Assembly (NCBI RefSeq): GCF_019049285.1
Contig: NZ_JAGMUL010000015.1
Location: 294,351 to 358,350 of the forward strand
Direction: 5' to 3'
Source of the DNA: Streptomyces sp. AC550_RSS872
GTDB lineage: Bacteria > Actinomycetota > Actinomycetes > Streptomycetales > Streptomycetaceae
DNA: 64,000 nt
In this document: one piece after another, positions 44,912 through 53,480 of the stretch
Layout: every line of letters begins with the position of its first letter
Position numbering within the stretch: the stretch's first letter is position 1
Notes under the pieces: generated by a model
The model's input: the letters and a program-made list of their open reading frames with translations, nothing else
The model's database searches: none
What the model was told of the DNA's origin: nothing
Made by a program: the position numbers and the translations under genes

Positions 44912-45739
44912 TCAGCCGGCGGTCGTGGTGCTGCCGGCAAGGGCGCCCGGTGTGCATCCGGCGTGCGTGAACACGTCGCGGTGGAGGTGGGATTGGTCGG
45001 TGTAGCCGCAGGCGAGAGCGACGTCGGCGGGGCTTTGACCCGAGCTCAGCGCCCGGGCGGCATGGTCGAAGCGGACCAGCATGGCGGCGCGCTTGGGGGT
45101 GAGGCCGACCTGGTCCGTGAACCTGGACCACAGTCGCTTACGACTCCATCCGCAGGAGGCGGCGAGGTCATCGACGCGGACCCGGCCGCGGCGGGCGACG
45201 ATGGTCTCCCAGGCGGCGGCGACCTCGGCCGTCATGGGCGGCGCGTCAGCGGCCCGCTCGGCGAGGAACTCGTCGGTCAGCGCGAGGCGTTCCTGCCAGG
45301 TCCTGGCCTCGGCCAGCAGATCGCGCAGACGGCGCTCGTGGCGCCCCCACAGGTCCGCGAGACCGGTGACGGACCCGTCGAGCTCTCGCGGGGAGACGCC
45401 GAGGACCCGGTAGGCGGCTCGCGGCGAGAGACGCATCTCGACGCACTCGACGCGCCGGCCGCGAATACGGGCCTGACCGGGCGACAGCGCGGCGACCAGG
45501 CTGTTCAGCGGCTGTCGCCCCGTGGCACCATCCACGCACAGCGGCTCGTCGCCGAGTCCGACGACGACGATCACGGCGGGCTGGGGGAGGACGTGCAGAT
45601 CCAGTCCGGCGGCGATCCGGTCGCGGAACCCGGCCATCCGGACGCCGTCCAGCGACGTACCGCCGAGCGGGTGGGCGACTTCCCAGCCGCTCGCGGCATC
45701 ACGATCCGTGGGCGCGGGCGCCATGTCGTAGCTGCGCAT
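44912..45739 (-). CDS. AraC-family transcriptional regulator
   Basis: A 275-residue regulator with a C-terminal double helix-turn-helix (about 175-265: VRVDDLAASCGWSRKRLWSRF, then VALACGYTDQSHLHRDVFTHA and GCTPGAL). The N-terminal half has strands typical of a DUF6597/cupin-like sensor domain. The gene is first in a minus-strand pair with an O-methyltransferase and is divergent from a DUF418 membrane-protein gene 145 bases away. Both flanking genes are candidate targets. MRSYDMAP is taken as start; the longer frame upstream lies in the divergent promoter. Confidence 0.9.
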   Translation of the reverse strand: MRSYDMAPAPTDRDAASGWEVAHPLGGTSLDGVRMAGFRDRIAAGLDLHVLPQPAVIVVVGLGDEPLCVDGATGRQPLNSLVAALSPGQARIRGRRVECVEMRLSPRAAYRVLGVSPRELDGSVTGLADLWGRHERRLRDLLAEARTWQERLALTDEFLAERAADAPPMTAEVAAAWETIVARRGRVRVDDLAASCGWSRKRLWSRFTDQVGLTPKRAAMLVRFDHAARALSSGQSPADVALACGYTDQSHLHRDVFTHAGCTPGALAGSTTTAG

Positions 45740-45884
45740 GCCTCCACGGTCGCCGACGTCGGGGTGTCCTGTCTTGGACGAATGTTCCCCGGGCACCTTC
45801 GGTGCGTTCACGCCATACTTTGGTCGGCCGCGCCGAGACCGAAGACGGATGTCCCGGCACCGGCCGCCTTCCTAGCGTGGCGGT

Positions 45885-47240
45885 GTGACGACGACTGACG
45901 CCGAGACCGCAGACAGCACAGGAGCTCCCGACGGCACAGGAGCCTCCGACAGCACAGGAGCCTCCGACAGCACCGGGGCCGCCGAGAACGCCGGGAAGGC
46001 CCGGCCGCCGCGCGGGGCCGTGCGCAGTGGGGAGCGAGCCCTCGCACCCGATCTCGCGCGGGGCATCATGCTCTTGCTGATCGTCGTGTCCAACACCGCG
46101 TTCCACCTCTGGGCGGCGCGCCACGGCCCCTCGGGATGGCAGCCGGTCGACGGTTCCTGGGCGGACCGGGCGGCGCAGTTCACCATGATCACCGTGTTGG
46201 ATCTGCGGGTGTACCCGCTCTTCGCGTTCCTCTTCGGCTACGGCATGATGCAGCTCTACCAGCGTCAGGTCGAGGCCGGGGCCCGCGGGCGCGCCGCCGT
46301 CGGGATCCTGCGCCGCCGCAGCCTGTGGCTGATCGTCATCGGGCTGTCGCACGCCACGCTGCTGATGGCCGGTGACATCGTCGGCTACTACGGGGTGCTG
46401 AGCCTCGTCCTGGGCCTGCTCTTCGTCAGGCGCAGCGAGCGTGCGCTGAAGTGGTGGATCGGCGTCGCGGCCGTACAACTGCTGCTGATCTCGGCGTTGC
46501 CCGTCGTCACGGCCTTGCTGCGGGGCGAGTTGGGGTCCCTGGGGGACGCGGCGGCGGAGCCGGTCTTCGCGGCGTACGCGTCGGGTGAGGAGAGCTTCCT
46601 CGTGGCGGTCGGCACCCGGCTGACGACCGGCCTGTTCGTCACCTTCGTCGCCGCCCCGCTCGCCCTCGTCGGCGGCGGCTACCTGGTGTTCCTCCTGGGC
46701 TTCTGGGCGGCGCGCCGACGCGTCCTCGAGGAACCCGGGCGGCATCTGCGCCTGCTGCGCCGCACCGCGGTCGGCGGGATCGCGATCGGCTGGCTGGGCG
46801 CCCTGCCCGCCGCGCTCGCCCACGTCGGCGCGGTGGACGTGCCGGACGACGCACAGAGCGCGGAAGGGGTACTCACCGTGCTGCGGGACGTCACGGGGAA
46901 CGCCGCCGGGATCGGCTACGTCGCCGCCGTCGCGCTCTTCGCCCACTGGTGGACCCACGCCCGCCCCGGCGACCGGAGCCGATGGGGCGGAAAAGCCGTC
47001 GTCGCGGTTTCGGCGGTGGGCAAGCGGTCGTTGTCCTGCTACCTCGCCCACTCGCTGATGTTCTCCCCCCTGCTCGCGGCCTGGGGCCTCGGCCTCGGCG
47101 AGCACCTGACCAGCGCCACCATGGTGGTCTTCGCGGTCGGCGTCTGGCTGGTGACGGTCGTCGGCGCGTACGCACTGGAACGCGCCGGGCGACGGGGGCC
47201 GATGGAGACGCTTCTGCGACGGCTGGTGTACCGCACCTGA
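45885..47240 (+). CDS. DUF418 membrane protein
   Basis: A 451-residue integral membrane protein of the DUF418 (YeiB-like) family: about ten helices, LAPDLARGIMLLLIVVSN at the first, the long YGMMQLYQRQ loop, and a C-terminal SCYLAHSLMFSPLLAAWGLGLG, which is the Pfam DUF418 part. Its role is unknown; relatives are acyltransferase-like transporters. The first 30 residues are a hydrophilic repeat of Asp-Ser-Thr-Gly-Ala units encoded by near-identical 18-base copies. The GTG start is supported by this codon bias. Confidence 0.85.
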   Translation: MTTTDAETADSTGAPDGTGASDSTGASDSTGAAENAGKARPPRGAVRSGERALAPDLARGIMLLLIVVSNTAFHLWAARHGPSGWQPVDGSWADRAAQFTMITVLDLRVYPLFAFLFGYGMMQLYQRQVEAGARGRAAVGILRRRSLWLIVIGLSHATLLMAGDIVGYYGVLSLVLGLLFVRRSERALKWWIGVAAVQLLLISALPVVTALLRGELGSLGDAAAEPVFAAYASGEESFLVAVGTRLTTGLFVTFVAAPLALVGGGYLVFLLGFWAARRRVLEEPGRHLRLLRRTAVGGIAIGWLGALPAALAHVGAVDVPDDAQSAEGVLTVLRDVTGNAAGIGYVAAVALFAHWWTHARPGDRSRWGGKAVVAVSAVGKRSLSCYLAHSLMFSPLLAAWGLGLGEHLTSATMVVFAVGVWLVTVVGAYALERAGRRGPMETLLRRLVYRT

Positions 47241-47242
47241 TA

Positions 47243-47273
47243 CGGACGCGGATACGTGAGGTACCCGCGTCCG
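47243..47273. terminator. hairpin between convergent genes
   Basis: CGGACGCGG and CCGCGTCCG form a perfect 9-bp stem over a 13-base loop, directly after the DUF418 stop and 17 bases beyond the stop of the convergent secreted-protein gene. It can serve both strands. Confidence 0.7.
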
Positions 47274-47289
47274 CGACGGCTCGGGCCGC

Positions 47290-47739
47290 TCAGCCCGCGT
47301 ACACCCGGCCCTCCTTGATGACGAGGTGCGTCGGGTCGGAGCAGCCGAGGGACGGGGTGAGCAGCAGACTCACCGTCAGGGGTGCCGGTTCGGTGCTCGC
47401 GGTCGAGAACTCGCAGACCGCTCCCGTGCCGGTGAGCGGGTACCAGAACCAGCCGTCCACCTCGCCCACGGTCACACGGTCCGACTCCTTCCAGGCGCCG
47501 TTGGACTGCGTGTACACCTGTAGACGCACCGAGGCGGCGTACTCGTCCTGAGTCGAACGCAGCGCCGTCAGCGTGACCTTGTAGTCGGTGCCGAGCTGGG
47601 ACGAGGCGATCTGCCGGGTCTGCGGCGCGGCGGTGCCGGCGCTGGACGCTCCGGCGCCGGCGGCACCGAGACCTGCCGCCATCAAGGCGGTGAGAAGTGC
47701 GGCCGTGCCGCGGCGCGCACGAGTGCTGGCCAAGCTCAT
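47290..47739 (-). CDS. small secreted protein
   Basis: A 149-residue exported protein. ARRGTAALLTALMAAGLGAA is a signal peptide with an Ala-rich cleavage region near residue 30. The mature part is beta-rich (YKVTLTALRSTQDEYAASVRLQ) with two Cys (AVCEF and LGCSD), probably paired. I do not recognise a family beyond Streptomyces hypothetical secreted proteins. MSLAST is the start, with GGGGG upstream; a longer frame upstream lacks a ribosome site. Confidence 0.75.
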   Translation of the reverse strand: MSLASTRARRGTAALLTALMAAGLGAAGAGASSAGTAAPQTRQIASSQLGTDYKVTLTALRSTQDEYAASVRLQVYTQSNGAWKESDRVTVGEVDGWFWYPLTGTGAVCEFSTASTEPAPLTVSLLLTPSLGCSDPTHLVIKEGRVYAG

Positions 47740-47872
47740 GTGTTCCCCCGTTGGAACGAGTTGGGAAGGGCACTCTGACGAGTGCCGGTCACCGGTGAAG
47801 ACTCGCGACACGGCGCGCGGGTTGTACGGCCGCATCACCGCTCGGTCTAGGAGGGGCGTCTCCGTCTCGTGG

Positions 47873-49918
47873 CTAGCTCTTGACGGCCACCGTCTCGTCC
47901 GGCATCCGTGCTGTCTGCCCGTCCGATCCGCGGCCGGCGACGCGCATGGCGACGCACGCCCCGAGGTACAGCAAGGCGACGACCAGCAGGAGCGCCTGAT
48001 ATCCCGTCAGCAGGGCCAGGTACTCGAGCGCGCCTCCGGTCAGCGCGCCCAGCAGATTCGCGCCGAACGCGGACGTCGGGTCGGGGGCCAGCGCGAGACG
48101 GTCGGAAAAGATGAGGTTGGCGCAGAAGATGGGGGCGAAGGCCAGGGCGATGGCAGCCGCGAGCCGGCCGACGGGCGGCAGCGAGAGCACGGCCTGCGTC
48201 GGAACGAGCCAGGCCACGGCGAGCGAGCCGAAGAGCAGAAGTTGCAGGAGCAGCTGGTTGACCCGCCGCAACCTGCGCCGGACCTCGACCGCGGCGAGGA
48301 CGGAGAGCAGAACGCCGAAGAAGACCAGGGCGTTGACCAGCCACGTGGTGCCGAAGTACAGCGCGAACCCGATCACGTTCTTCGTTTCGAGCAGCATGAA
48401 GGCCGCACCCAGCAGGAACATGTCGGTGTAGCGGAACGTGCTGCGGATACGCACCCCGGTCACGCGCACCGCCAGCAGCGTCACCAGCAGGATCGCGCCC
48501 AGGGCGCCCACATAGAGCGTGGGGATGCTCCGGTGCAGCAGATACGGGAAGGGATGGTCGTCGGTCGCGGCCGCCGGGACCGGGCCGCTGGGCTGCCAGA
48601 TCTGCTGGCAGGACTGGTCGGCGGGTGTCATCCCGGCCACCAGTACGGCCGCGTTCCGTTTGAACGTCGTCATACAGGGGGCGTGGCCGTAGAGGTCGTC
48701 GAGGTCACCGGCGAAGCGGTCGACCAGCCAGGCCTTGCGGTAGTAGTTGTACATCGCGAACGCGCCGTCCGGCGTCAGATGATCCCGGGCTGCCTCGAAC
48801 GCCTCCCGCGTGAACAGGTAGCTCTCCAGCCGCAGATTGCTCGCGCCCGACACCAGCGTCAGCGAGTCCGGAAGCGCCAGGATGACGAGGTCGTACTTGG
48901 CGTTCGTCCGCTCCAGGAACGCCCGTCCGTCGTCGATGTGGACGTGCACCCTGGGATCGTCGTAGGGCCTGGCGGGATGCAGTTGTGCGCCGATCTCCTG
49001 AAGGCGGGGATCGATCTCGACCGCGTCGACGTGCTCCGCTCCGTGCGCCAGCGCGACCGCGACGTCATTGCCGTTTCCGGCTCCGATGACCAGCACGCGC
49101 TTGTGCGGGTTGCGGGGCGTCTGCTCGTAGGCCTGCCGGTAGGGCGAGTTCTCCCGCATCAGCACCGGCAGTGGCGCGGTGCTCTGGTGCGGGACGCCGT
49201 TGGCGGAGATGTAGTACGTCCGGGTGGCGGTCGGCGACGCCTTGAGCTCGATCTTGTAGTATGGCGACCAGGAGACGCTGGCCGCCGTCGACTCCAGGAA
49301 CAGCGCGGCGACCATCGCGGTGAGGGGAATGCCGTACAGCAGCGTGTTGCGGCGCCCGCCCAGGACCAGCAGGGCCACGGCGGCGAGTACGCCCCACACG
49401 ACCGACGGGGCACGGAGCCAGGACAGGACGGCGAACGACACCGAGCCGGTGATACTGCCGATCAGGTCGTAGCGGTAGGCGTCGAGTGAGGGGAGCTGAC
49501 GGAAGAGGTCGGCGGTGATCTTCCCGATCCCGGCCATGATCACCGCGGTCAGCAGGAAGATGGCCGGCAGCGTCACCCACTGCGGCAGGCCGGTGGTCTT
49601 CACGGCGGTGAAGTAGATGACCTCGCTGCTGCTCTGACGCACCTGCACCGGATACGCCCGGACGAAGACGACGAGCAGCGCCAGCGGAATCGGTGTCCAG
49701 CGTTTGAGCCACTGTCCGCGCCTGGCCGGGATCAGGAACCCGATGCCGATGCCGAGGAACGATCCCAGCAGGATGAAGTTCGAGAAGTAGCTGAGGTGGA
49801 CGACATTGGCGCCCGCCCATCTGATCAGCGCCAGCTCGACGAAGAGCATCGTGGTGCTGGCCAGCACGAGCCGCCAGCGCACCGAAAACGCTGATTGCCC
49901 CGATTTGGTCATCTTCAT
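47873..49918 (-). CDS. membrane-embedded spermidine-synthase-like protein
   Basis: A 681-residue protein. About six helices lie in the N-terminal 220 residues. A SAM/dcSAM-binding Rossmann domain then covers about 270-440 (RVLVIGAGNGNDVAVAL, VDAVEIDPRLQEIG, DDGRAFLER), and further helices occupy 480-670. The core matches the spermidine-synthase fold and motif I, but the Asp pair that binds the amine is not obvious. Relatives with this membrane layout are common in actinobacteria and of unknown substrate. The ATG is close to the AT-rich CATAACGATTTACGG upstream, which is likely part of the promoter. Confidence 0.82.
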   Translation of the reverse strand: MKMTKSGQSAFSVRWRLVLASTTMLFVELALIRWAGANVVHLSYFSNFILLGSFLGIGIGFLIPARRGQWLKRWTPIPLALLVVFVRAYPVQVRQSSSEVIYFTAVKTTGLPQWVTLPAIFLLTAVIMAGIGKITADLFRQLPSLDAYRYDLIGSITGSVSFAVLSWLRAPSVVWGVLAAVALLVLGGRRNTLLYGIPLTAMVAALFLESTAASVSWSPYYKIELKASPTATRTYYISANGVPHQSTAPLPVLMRENSPYRQAYEQTPRNPHKRVLVIGAGNGNDVAVALAHGAEHVDAVEIDPRLQEIGAQLHPARPYDDPRVHVHIDDGRAFLERTNAKYDLVILALPDSLTLVSGASNLRLESYLFTREAFEAARDHLTPDGAFAMYNYYRKAWLVDRFAGDLDDLYGHAPCMTTFKRNAAVLVAGMTPADQSCQQIWQPSGPVPAAATDDHPFPYLLHRSIPTLYVGALGAILLVTLLAVRVTGVRIRSTFRYTDMFLLGAAFMLLETKNVIGFALYFGTTWLVNALVFFGVLLSVLAAVEVRRRLRRVNQLLLQLLLFGSLAVAWLVPTQAVLSLPPVGRLAAAIALAFAPIFCANLIFSDRLALAPDPTSAFGANLLGALTGGALEYLALLTGYQALLLVVALLYLGACVAMRVAGRGSDGQTARMPDETVAVKS

Positions 49919-50214
49919 AACGATTTACGGTGCCAGTTTCGGGTGGGCTAGTCGAGATGCCTTGCCGGTGCGCACCGCGGACATTGGTGCCGGGAGAGGT
50001 GGAGAAGGTGCACGGGAGGCTGCTCGATGCGTACCGCGTCGGCGACGTCGACACGATCGTCGAGCAGGCCCACGCCGGGATCCGGACGGTGTCCGCAGGG
50101 CGGACTCGTCGACGCGCACCTCGGACGCGGCATGGGTCAACGCAGGCTCGGCCGAGGCGTGTTCAGGCCGAGGCGGCACCAAGCCCCTCCGCTGCTTCCT
50201 GCGGTGGGATCACG

Positions 50215-50832
50215 TCACAGGCTCGCGAGCAGACGGTCGAGGGGAGCGGGCACCTGCTCCGGTTCGAGGGCCTCGACGAGGAGACGGCCGTAGCGGATCT
50301 TGCGGCCCCTCTTCGTGCCGAGGAAGCGCCGCATCTGCTGCTGCGGGGGCCGACCCTGCTGTGCGGGTTGGCGTTCGAAGATCCGCCAGGCCTGGATGTC
50401 GCCCTCGGCCTGGACGATCCTCTCGACCCGTGGCACGCCCAGCGCGCGGATGAGTTCGTCCTCCAGGTCCGTCACACACACGAAGACCCCTTGGCGGGGC
50501 GCGCGGGCCCGTTCGAGACCGCGGTCGTAGAAGGGCTGCTCGCGCTCATCGCACAGTCCGGCCAGGCGCAGCCCCAACCCGGACGGCCCGAGGAGGCCGG
50601 CGTAGCGGCCGACGCTCATGGCCCCGCCCATGGGCAGGGCGCAGATCCCCTCGGCGGCCAGGTCCCGGCCATGGCGGGCGGCCAGCGTCTCCACGGCCGC
50701 GAGGTCGCTCGGCCCTTCCAGCAGTACCGCGGTTCGCACGCGCAGTCGCGCGGCCAGCTCGCTGGCCGGCCCACCGGGACTGCCCGCGGCCCAGCTGGTG
50801 ACCGCGTCCCGGAACGCTCCCATGTCCGCCAT
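50215..50832 (-). CDS. stand-alone TOPRIM-domain protein (OLD-like)
   Basis: A 205-residue protein of the TOPRIM nucleotidyltransferase/hydrolase type. TAVLLEGPSDLAAVETLA carries the catalytic Glu39, and GLCDEREQPFYD (Asp95, Glu97) supplies the metal-binding DxE. The order and spacing are those of the OLD-family nuclease domain, but the ABC ATPase half of OLD is absent. It is a lone gene; upstream lies 319 bases that include an AT-rich segment. The role could be DNA or RNA cleavage; no partner ATPase is in the window. Confidence 0.82.
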   Translation of the reverse strand: MADMGAFRDAVTSWAAGSPGGPASELAARLRVRTAVLLEGPSDLAAVETLAARHGRDLAAEGICALPMGGAMSVGRYAGLLGPSGLGLRLAGLCDEREQPFYDRGLERARAPRQGVFVCVTDLEDELIRALGVPRVERIVQAEGDIQAWRIFERQPAQQGRPPQQQMRRFLGTKRGRKIRYGRLLVEALEPEQVPAPLDRLLASL

Positions 50833-51151
50833 GGGGCCGATTCTGCTCCAGCGGATGCGGACGCGGCACCGAGTTTTCGCGGGCCACGCTCAGGTGTGTC
50901 TGGACTCCAGTTGTGGACGGCCGCCCTGCGCCCCGGCCACTTCCCTCTCCGACAGCCCGAAGTCGCCTCACCTGCAATGAAATTGACCATGCATCATTTT
51001 TGAAAATCAAATACAACTTTGCGATTTCTTGGTGTAGCTCCGTCGTCGATTACGTGAGCCTCGTGGACATCACAAGGTGACTGCGGCCCCTTCTGTAACA
51101 GCGGGCAGCACGCGGTCGCCGAACCCCCCACGTACGTGAGAGGCAACAACG
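50833..51151. other. intergenic region with an AT-rich segment
   Basis: Between the divergent TOPRIM gene and the secreted-protein gene, positions about 50972-51036 are strikingly poor in G and C for this genome: ATGAAATTGACCATGCATC, then runs such as TTTTTGAAAATCAAATACAA. TTGACC at about 50983 is a possible -35 element. I could not fix a -10 element at normal spacing. No frame here is coding. Confidence 0.5.
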
Positions 51152-51826
51152 ATGACGATGAGCCGCGCACTGCGGTACGGCGGCCGCACGCTGGCGTTGA
51201 CGGCGTCCGCACTCGGGACGATCGCGGTGGCCGCCGTGCCCGCGGTGGCCGATGAGCAGCCCACCGCGGAGCAGATCATGGCCGACTGCGCTTCCGGGCA
51301 GGGCAAGTGCAGCTTCAACTCCCCGGAAATCGGCCGGGCCTACCTCGGAGAGCCCCGCCAGGTCTCCGAACTGCTCTACAACTGCACGGCCTCGCCGGCC
51401 TCTCAGTCGATGGCGTGGGCCGACACCGTGGGCTCCTCGCACTCGGTGGGAGGCTCCGTCACCGTCGGCGGAGGCATCGAGGGCATCATCACCGCCAGCG
51501 TGACCGCGACGTACAACTACACCTGGCAGAGCTCGCACACGGAGACCAGCACCTTCACTGTGACCGTGCGGCCCGGAGAAGTGGGCTGGATCTCCCGGGC
51601 CCAGGTCATGCAGCAGATATCCGGCACCTGGCAGACCCACTACGACGACCCCGAGTGGGGTCACTACTACTGGTTCGTGCCCGACGTGATCACCGGCCCC
51701 GCCCCGAACGGCACGGACGGCAAGCGCAACGCGGTCGTGGTCAAGTCCCGCAAGATGACGGCCGACGAGAAGAAGCTCTGCTCCAACGGAGCCAACCAGG
51801 ACAGCGTCTTCACCCGCAGCGGCTGA
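51152..51826 (+). CDS. secreted beta-rich protein, possibly pore-forming-toxin-like
   Basis: A 224-residue exported protein. TLALTASALGTIAVAAVPAVA is the signal peptide, cleaved near residue 34. The mature middle has long alternating Ser/Thr and small-residue strands (VGGSVTVGGGIEGIITASVT, YNYTWQSSHTETSTFTVTV) with Cys at ACTA-type positions. This pattern resembles the membrane-insertion hairpin of aerolysin/ETX-MTX2 beta-pore proteins. The likeness is structural guesswork. ATG 51152 has GAGAGG nine bases upstream, with a second ATG two codons later. Confidence 0.75.
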   Translation: MTMSRALRYGGRTLALTASALGTIAVAAVPAVADEQPTAEQIMADCASGQGKCSFNSPEIGRAYLGEPRQVSELLYNCTASPASQSMAWADTVGSSHSVGGSVTVGGGIEGIITASVTATYNYTWQSSHTETSTFTVTVRPGEVGWISRAQVMQQISGTWQTHYDDPEWGHYYWFVPDVITGPAPNGTDGKRNAVVVKSRKMTADEKKLCSNGANQDSVFTRSG

Positions 51827-52355
51827 TCCGACCGGCAGGTCACCACTGCGTACGCCGCGTGCCGGTCCGCGTCGCGAAGGGTGACACGGCGGGAACGGGG
51901 TGACGTACGGCGTACCACGACAGCGCTCCGGTACGCCGTACGCGGATCCCCGGTCGCGTCGACGAGCAGGCCCGGCAGGCCGTCCCGGATCACGGTCGCC
52001 CGCTCGCGCGGCGCGGCCACGTCACCGCAGCGGATCGCCGCCTGCAACGCTGCCGTCGGCGGCGCGCCGCAGGTCGCGCCCGGCCCGGGCGAAGTCGGCG
52101 AAGGCCGCCATGTTACGTACGTTCAATCAGCGCGAAGGCGCGTAATGCGCGTGTGCAACTGAATCTCCACACGGGCGGCGTGGAGGACTTCGTCCAGGTC
52201 TGCCTCAGCTCCGGCCAGGCCTCGGCCACGACCGGCGGCGCACTGCGCCCGGAGGATCACCCGGGAGAGACTGTCGCATGGTTTGTCCTTCCGAGGCCGC
52301 GGCACTCGGAGCCGGGATCGTCCCGGCGGAGGACGGGCGGAACAAAGGGCGGTCG
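51827..52355. other. gap without a recognisable gene
   Basis: These 529 bases hold only short frames on either strand that lack consistent codon bias or family likeness. A minus-strand stretch beginning MAAFADFARAGRDLRRAADG stops after about 30 codons. Structure seen: the perfect inverted repeat at 51904-51942, and a TACGTACGTTC motif near 52117. Confidence 0.4.
51904..51942. repeat. perfect 13-bp inverted repeat
   Basis: CGTACGGCGTACC and its exact complement are separated by 13 bases, 78 bases after the secreted-protein stop. It could be the terminator of that gene or an operator in the otherwise empty stretch; each arm is itself nearly palindromic (GTACGGCGTAC). Confidence 0.6.
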
Positions 52356-53450
52356 ATGACGACGATCGGCGTGGAAGAGGAGTACCTGCTGCTCGACCCG
52401 GCCACGGGTCTGCCGGTGCCCCAGGGGGAGGAGGTGCGTCTCGCGACGGGGCTCGGGCGTCTCGCGGCGGACCGAGAGGTGCAGCACGAGCTGCTCCAGG
52501 CACAGGTCGAGGTGGCCACCCCGGTGTGCGAGACGCTGGAGGAGGCCGGAGGACACCTGCTGCGACTTCGGCAGGCCGTCGCGGTGGCCGCCGAGGAGCA
52601 CGGCTGCCGGATCGCGGCCTGCGGGGCGTCGCCCCTGCGCCGCGGTCGTCCCGTCGCCGTCACCGACGAGGCACGCTATCGGGCCATGGTCACGCAGGCG
52701 CCCCAGCTGGTGGCGGAGCAGCTGGTCAACGGCATGCACGTACACGTCGCCGTGCCCGGCCGCGAGGAGGGCGTGCAGGTCCTGAACCGGATCCGGGCGT
52801 GGCTTCCGGCCCTGACCGCCATGTCCGCGAACTCCCCCCTGTGGGACGGCCAGGACACCGGCTTCGCGAGCTGGCGTACGGTGATCTTCGGCCGCTGGCC
52901 GGTCAGCGGCATGCCGCCGCTCTTCCAGGACGCCGCGGACTACGACCAGCGCATAGAGCGACTGCTGGACGCCGGTCTGATGGCCGACATCGGTCAGGTG
53001 TACTGGCAGGCCCGTCTGTCGGACCGCTATCCCACCGTGGAGGTGCGGTGCTCGGACGTCCAGTTGAGCGCGGACGAAGCGGTCATGCTCGCCGGGATCA
53101 TCCGGGCCCTGGTGCAGACCGCCCTTGCGGAAACGGCCGCCGAGGCCCCCCTGCCCGACCACACCCCCGAACTGTTGCGGGCCGCCATGTGGCACGCCGC
53201 CCGCCACGGTCTCGGCGCCACCCTGGTCGACCCCGGCGGAGCATCCCGGTGCGCCGCCGAGGTGCTGCACCAACTCCTGCGCCACATCGGCCCCGCGCTC
53301 GACGCATCCGGCGACACCCGGCAGGTGACGGCTTTGACGGACCGCCTCCTGCGCAAGGGGACCGGCGCGGAGCGCCAGCGCGCCGCCCTCGCCGACGGCG
53401 GCCTCCAAGCGGTCACCGACCTGATCAGCGTCCGGAGCACCGTGCCGTGA
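52356..53450 (+). CDS. YbdK-type carboxylate-amine ligase
   Basis: A 364-residue glutamate-cysteine-ligase-2 family enzyme, ATP-dependent and forming a gamma-type amide. [16 protein letters not shown] is the metal-site start, and [34 protein letters not shown] and [13 protein letters not shown] are the family motifs. It is weakly like the actinobacterial EgtA/YbdK group. The substrate is not identifiable and no ergothioneine or mycothiol genes are adjacent. The ATG of MTTIGVEEE is chosen as the family's usual N-terminus. Confidence 0.88.
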   Translation: MTTIGVEEEYLLLDPATGLPVPQGEEVRLATGLGRLAADREVQHELLQAQVEVATPVCETLEEAGGHLLRLRQAVAVAAEEHGCRIAACGASPLRRGRPVAVTDEARYRAMVTQAPQLVAEQLVNGMHVHVAVPGREEGVQVLNRIRAWLPALTAMSANSPLWDGQDTGFASWRTVIFGRWPVSGMPPLFQDAADYDQRIERLLDAGLMADIGQVYWQARLSDRYPTVEVRCSDVQLSADEAVMLAGIIRALVQTALAETAAEAPLPDHTPELLRAAMWHAARHGLGATLVDPGGASRCAAEVLHQLLRHIGPALDASGDTRQVTALTDRLLRKGTGAERQRAALADGGLQAVTDLISVRSTVP

Positions 53451-53480
53451 CCGCACCCGTCAGCGGCAGTGCCGTCCTGG

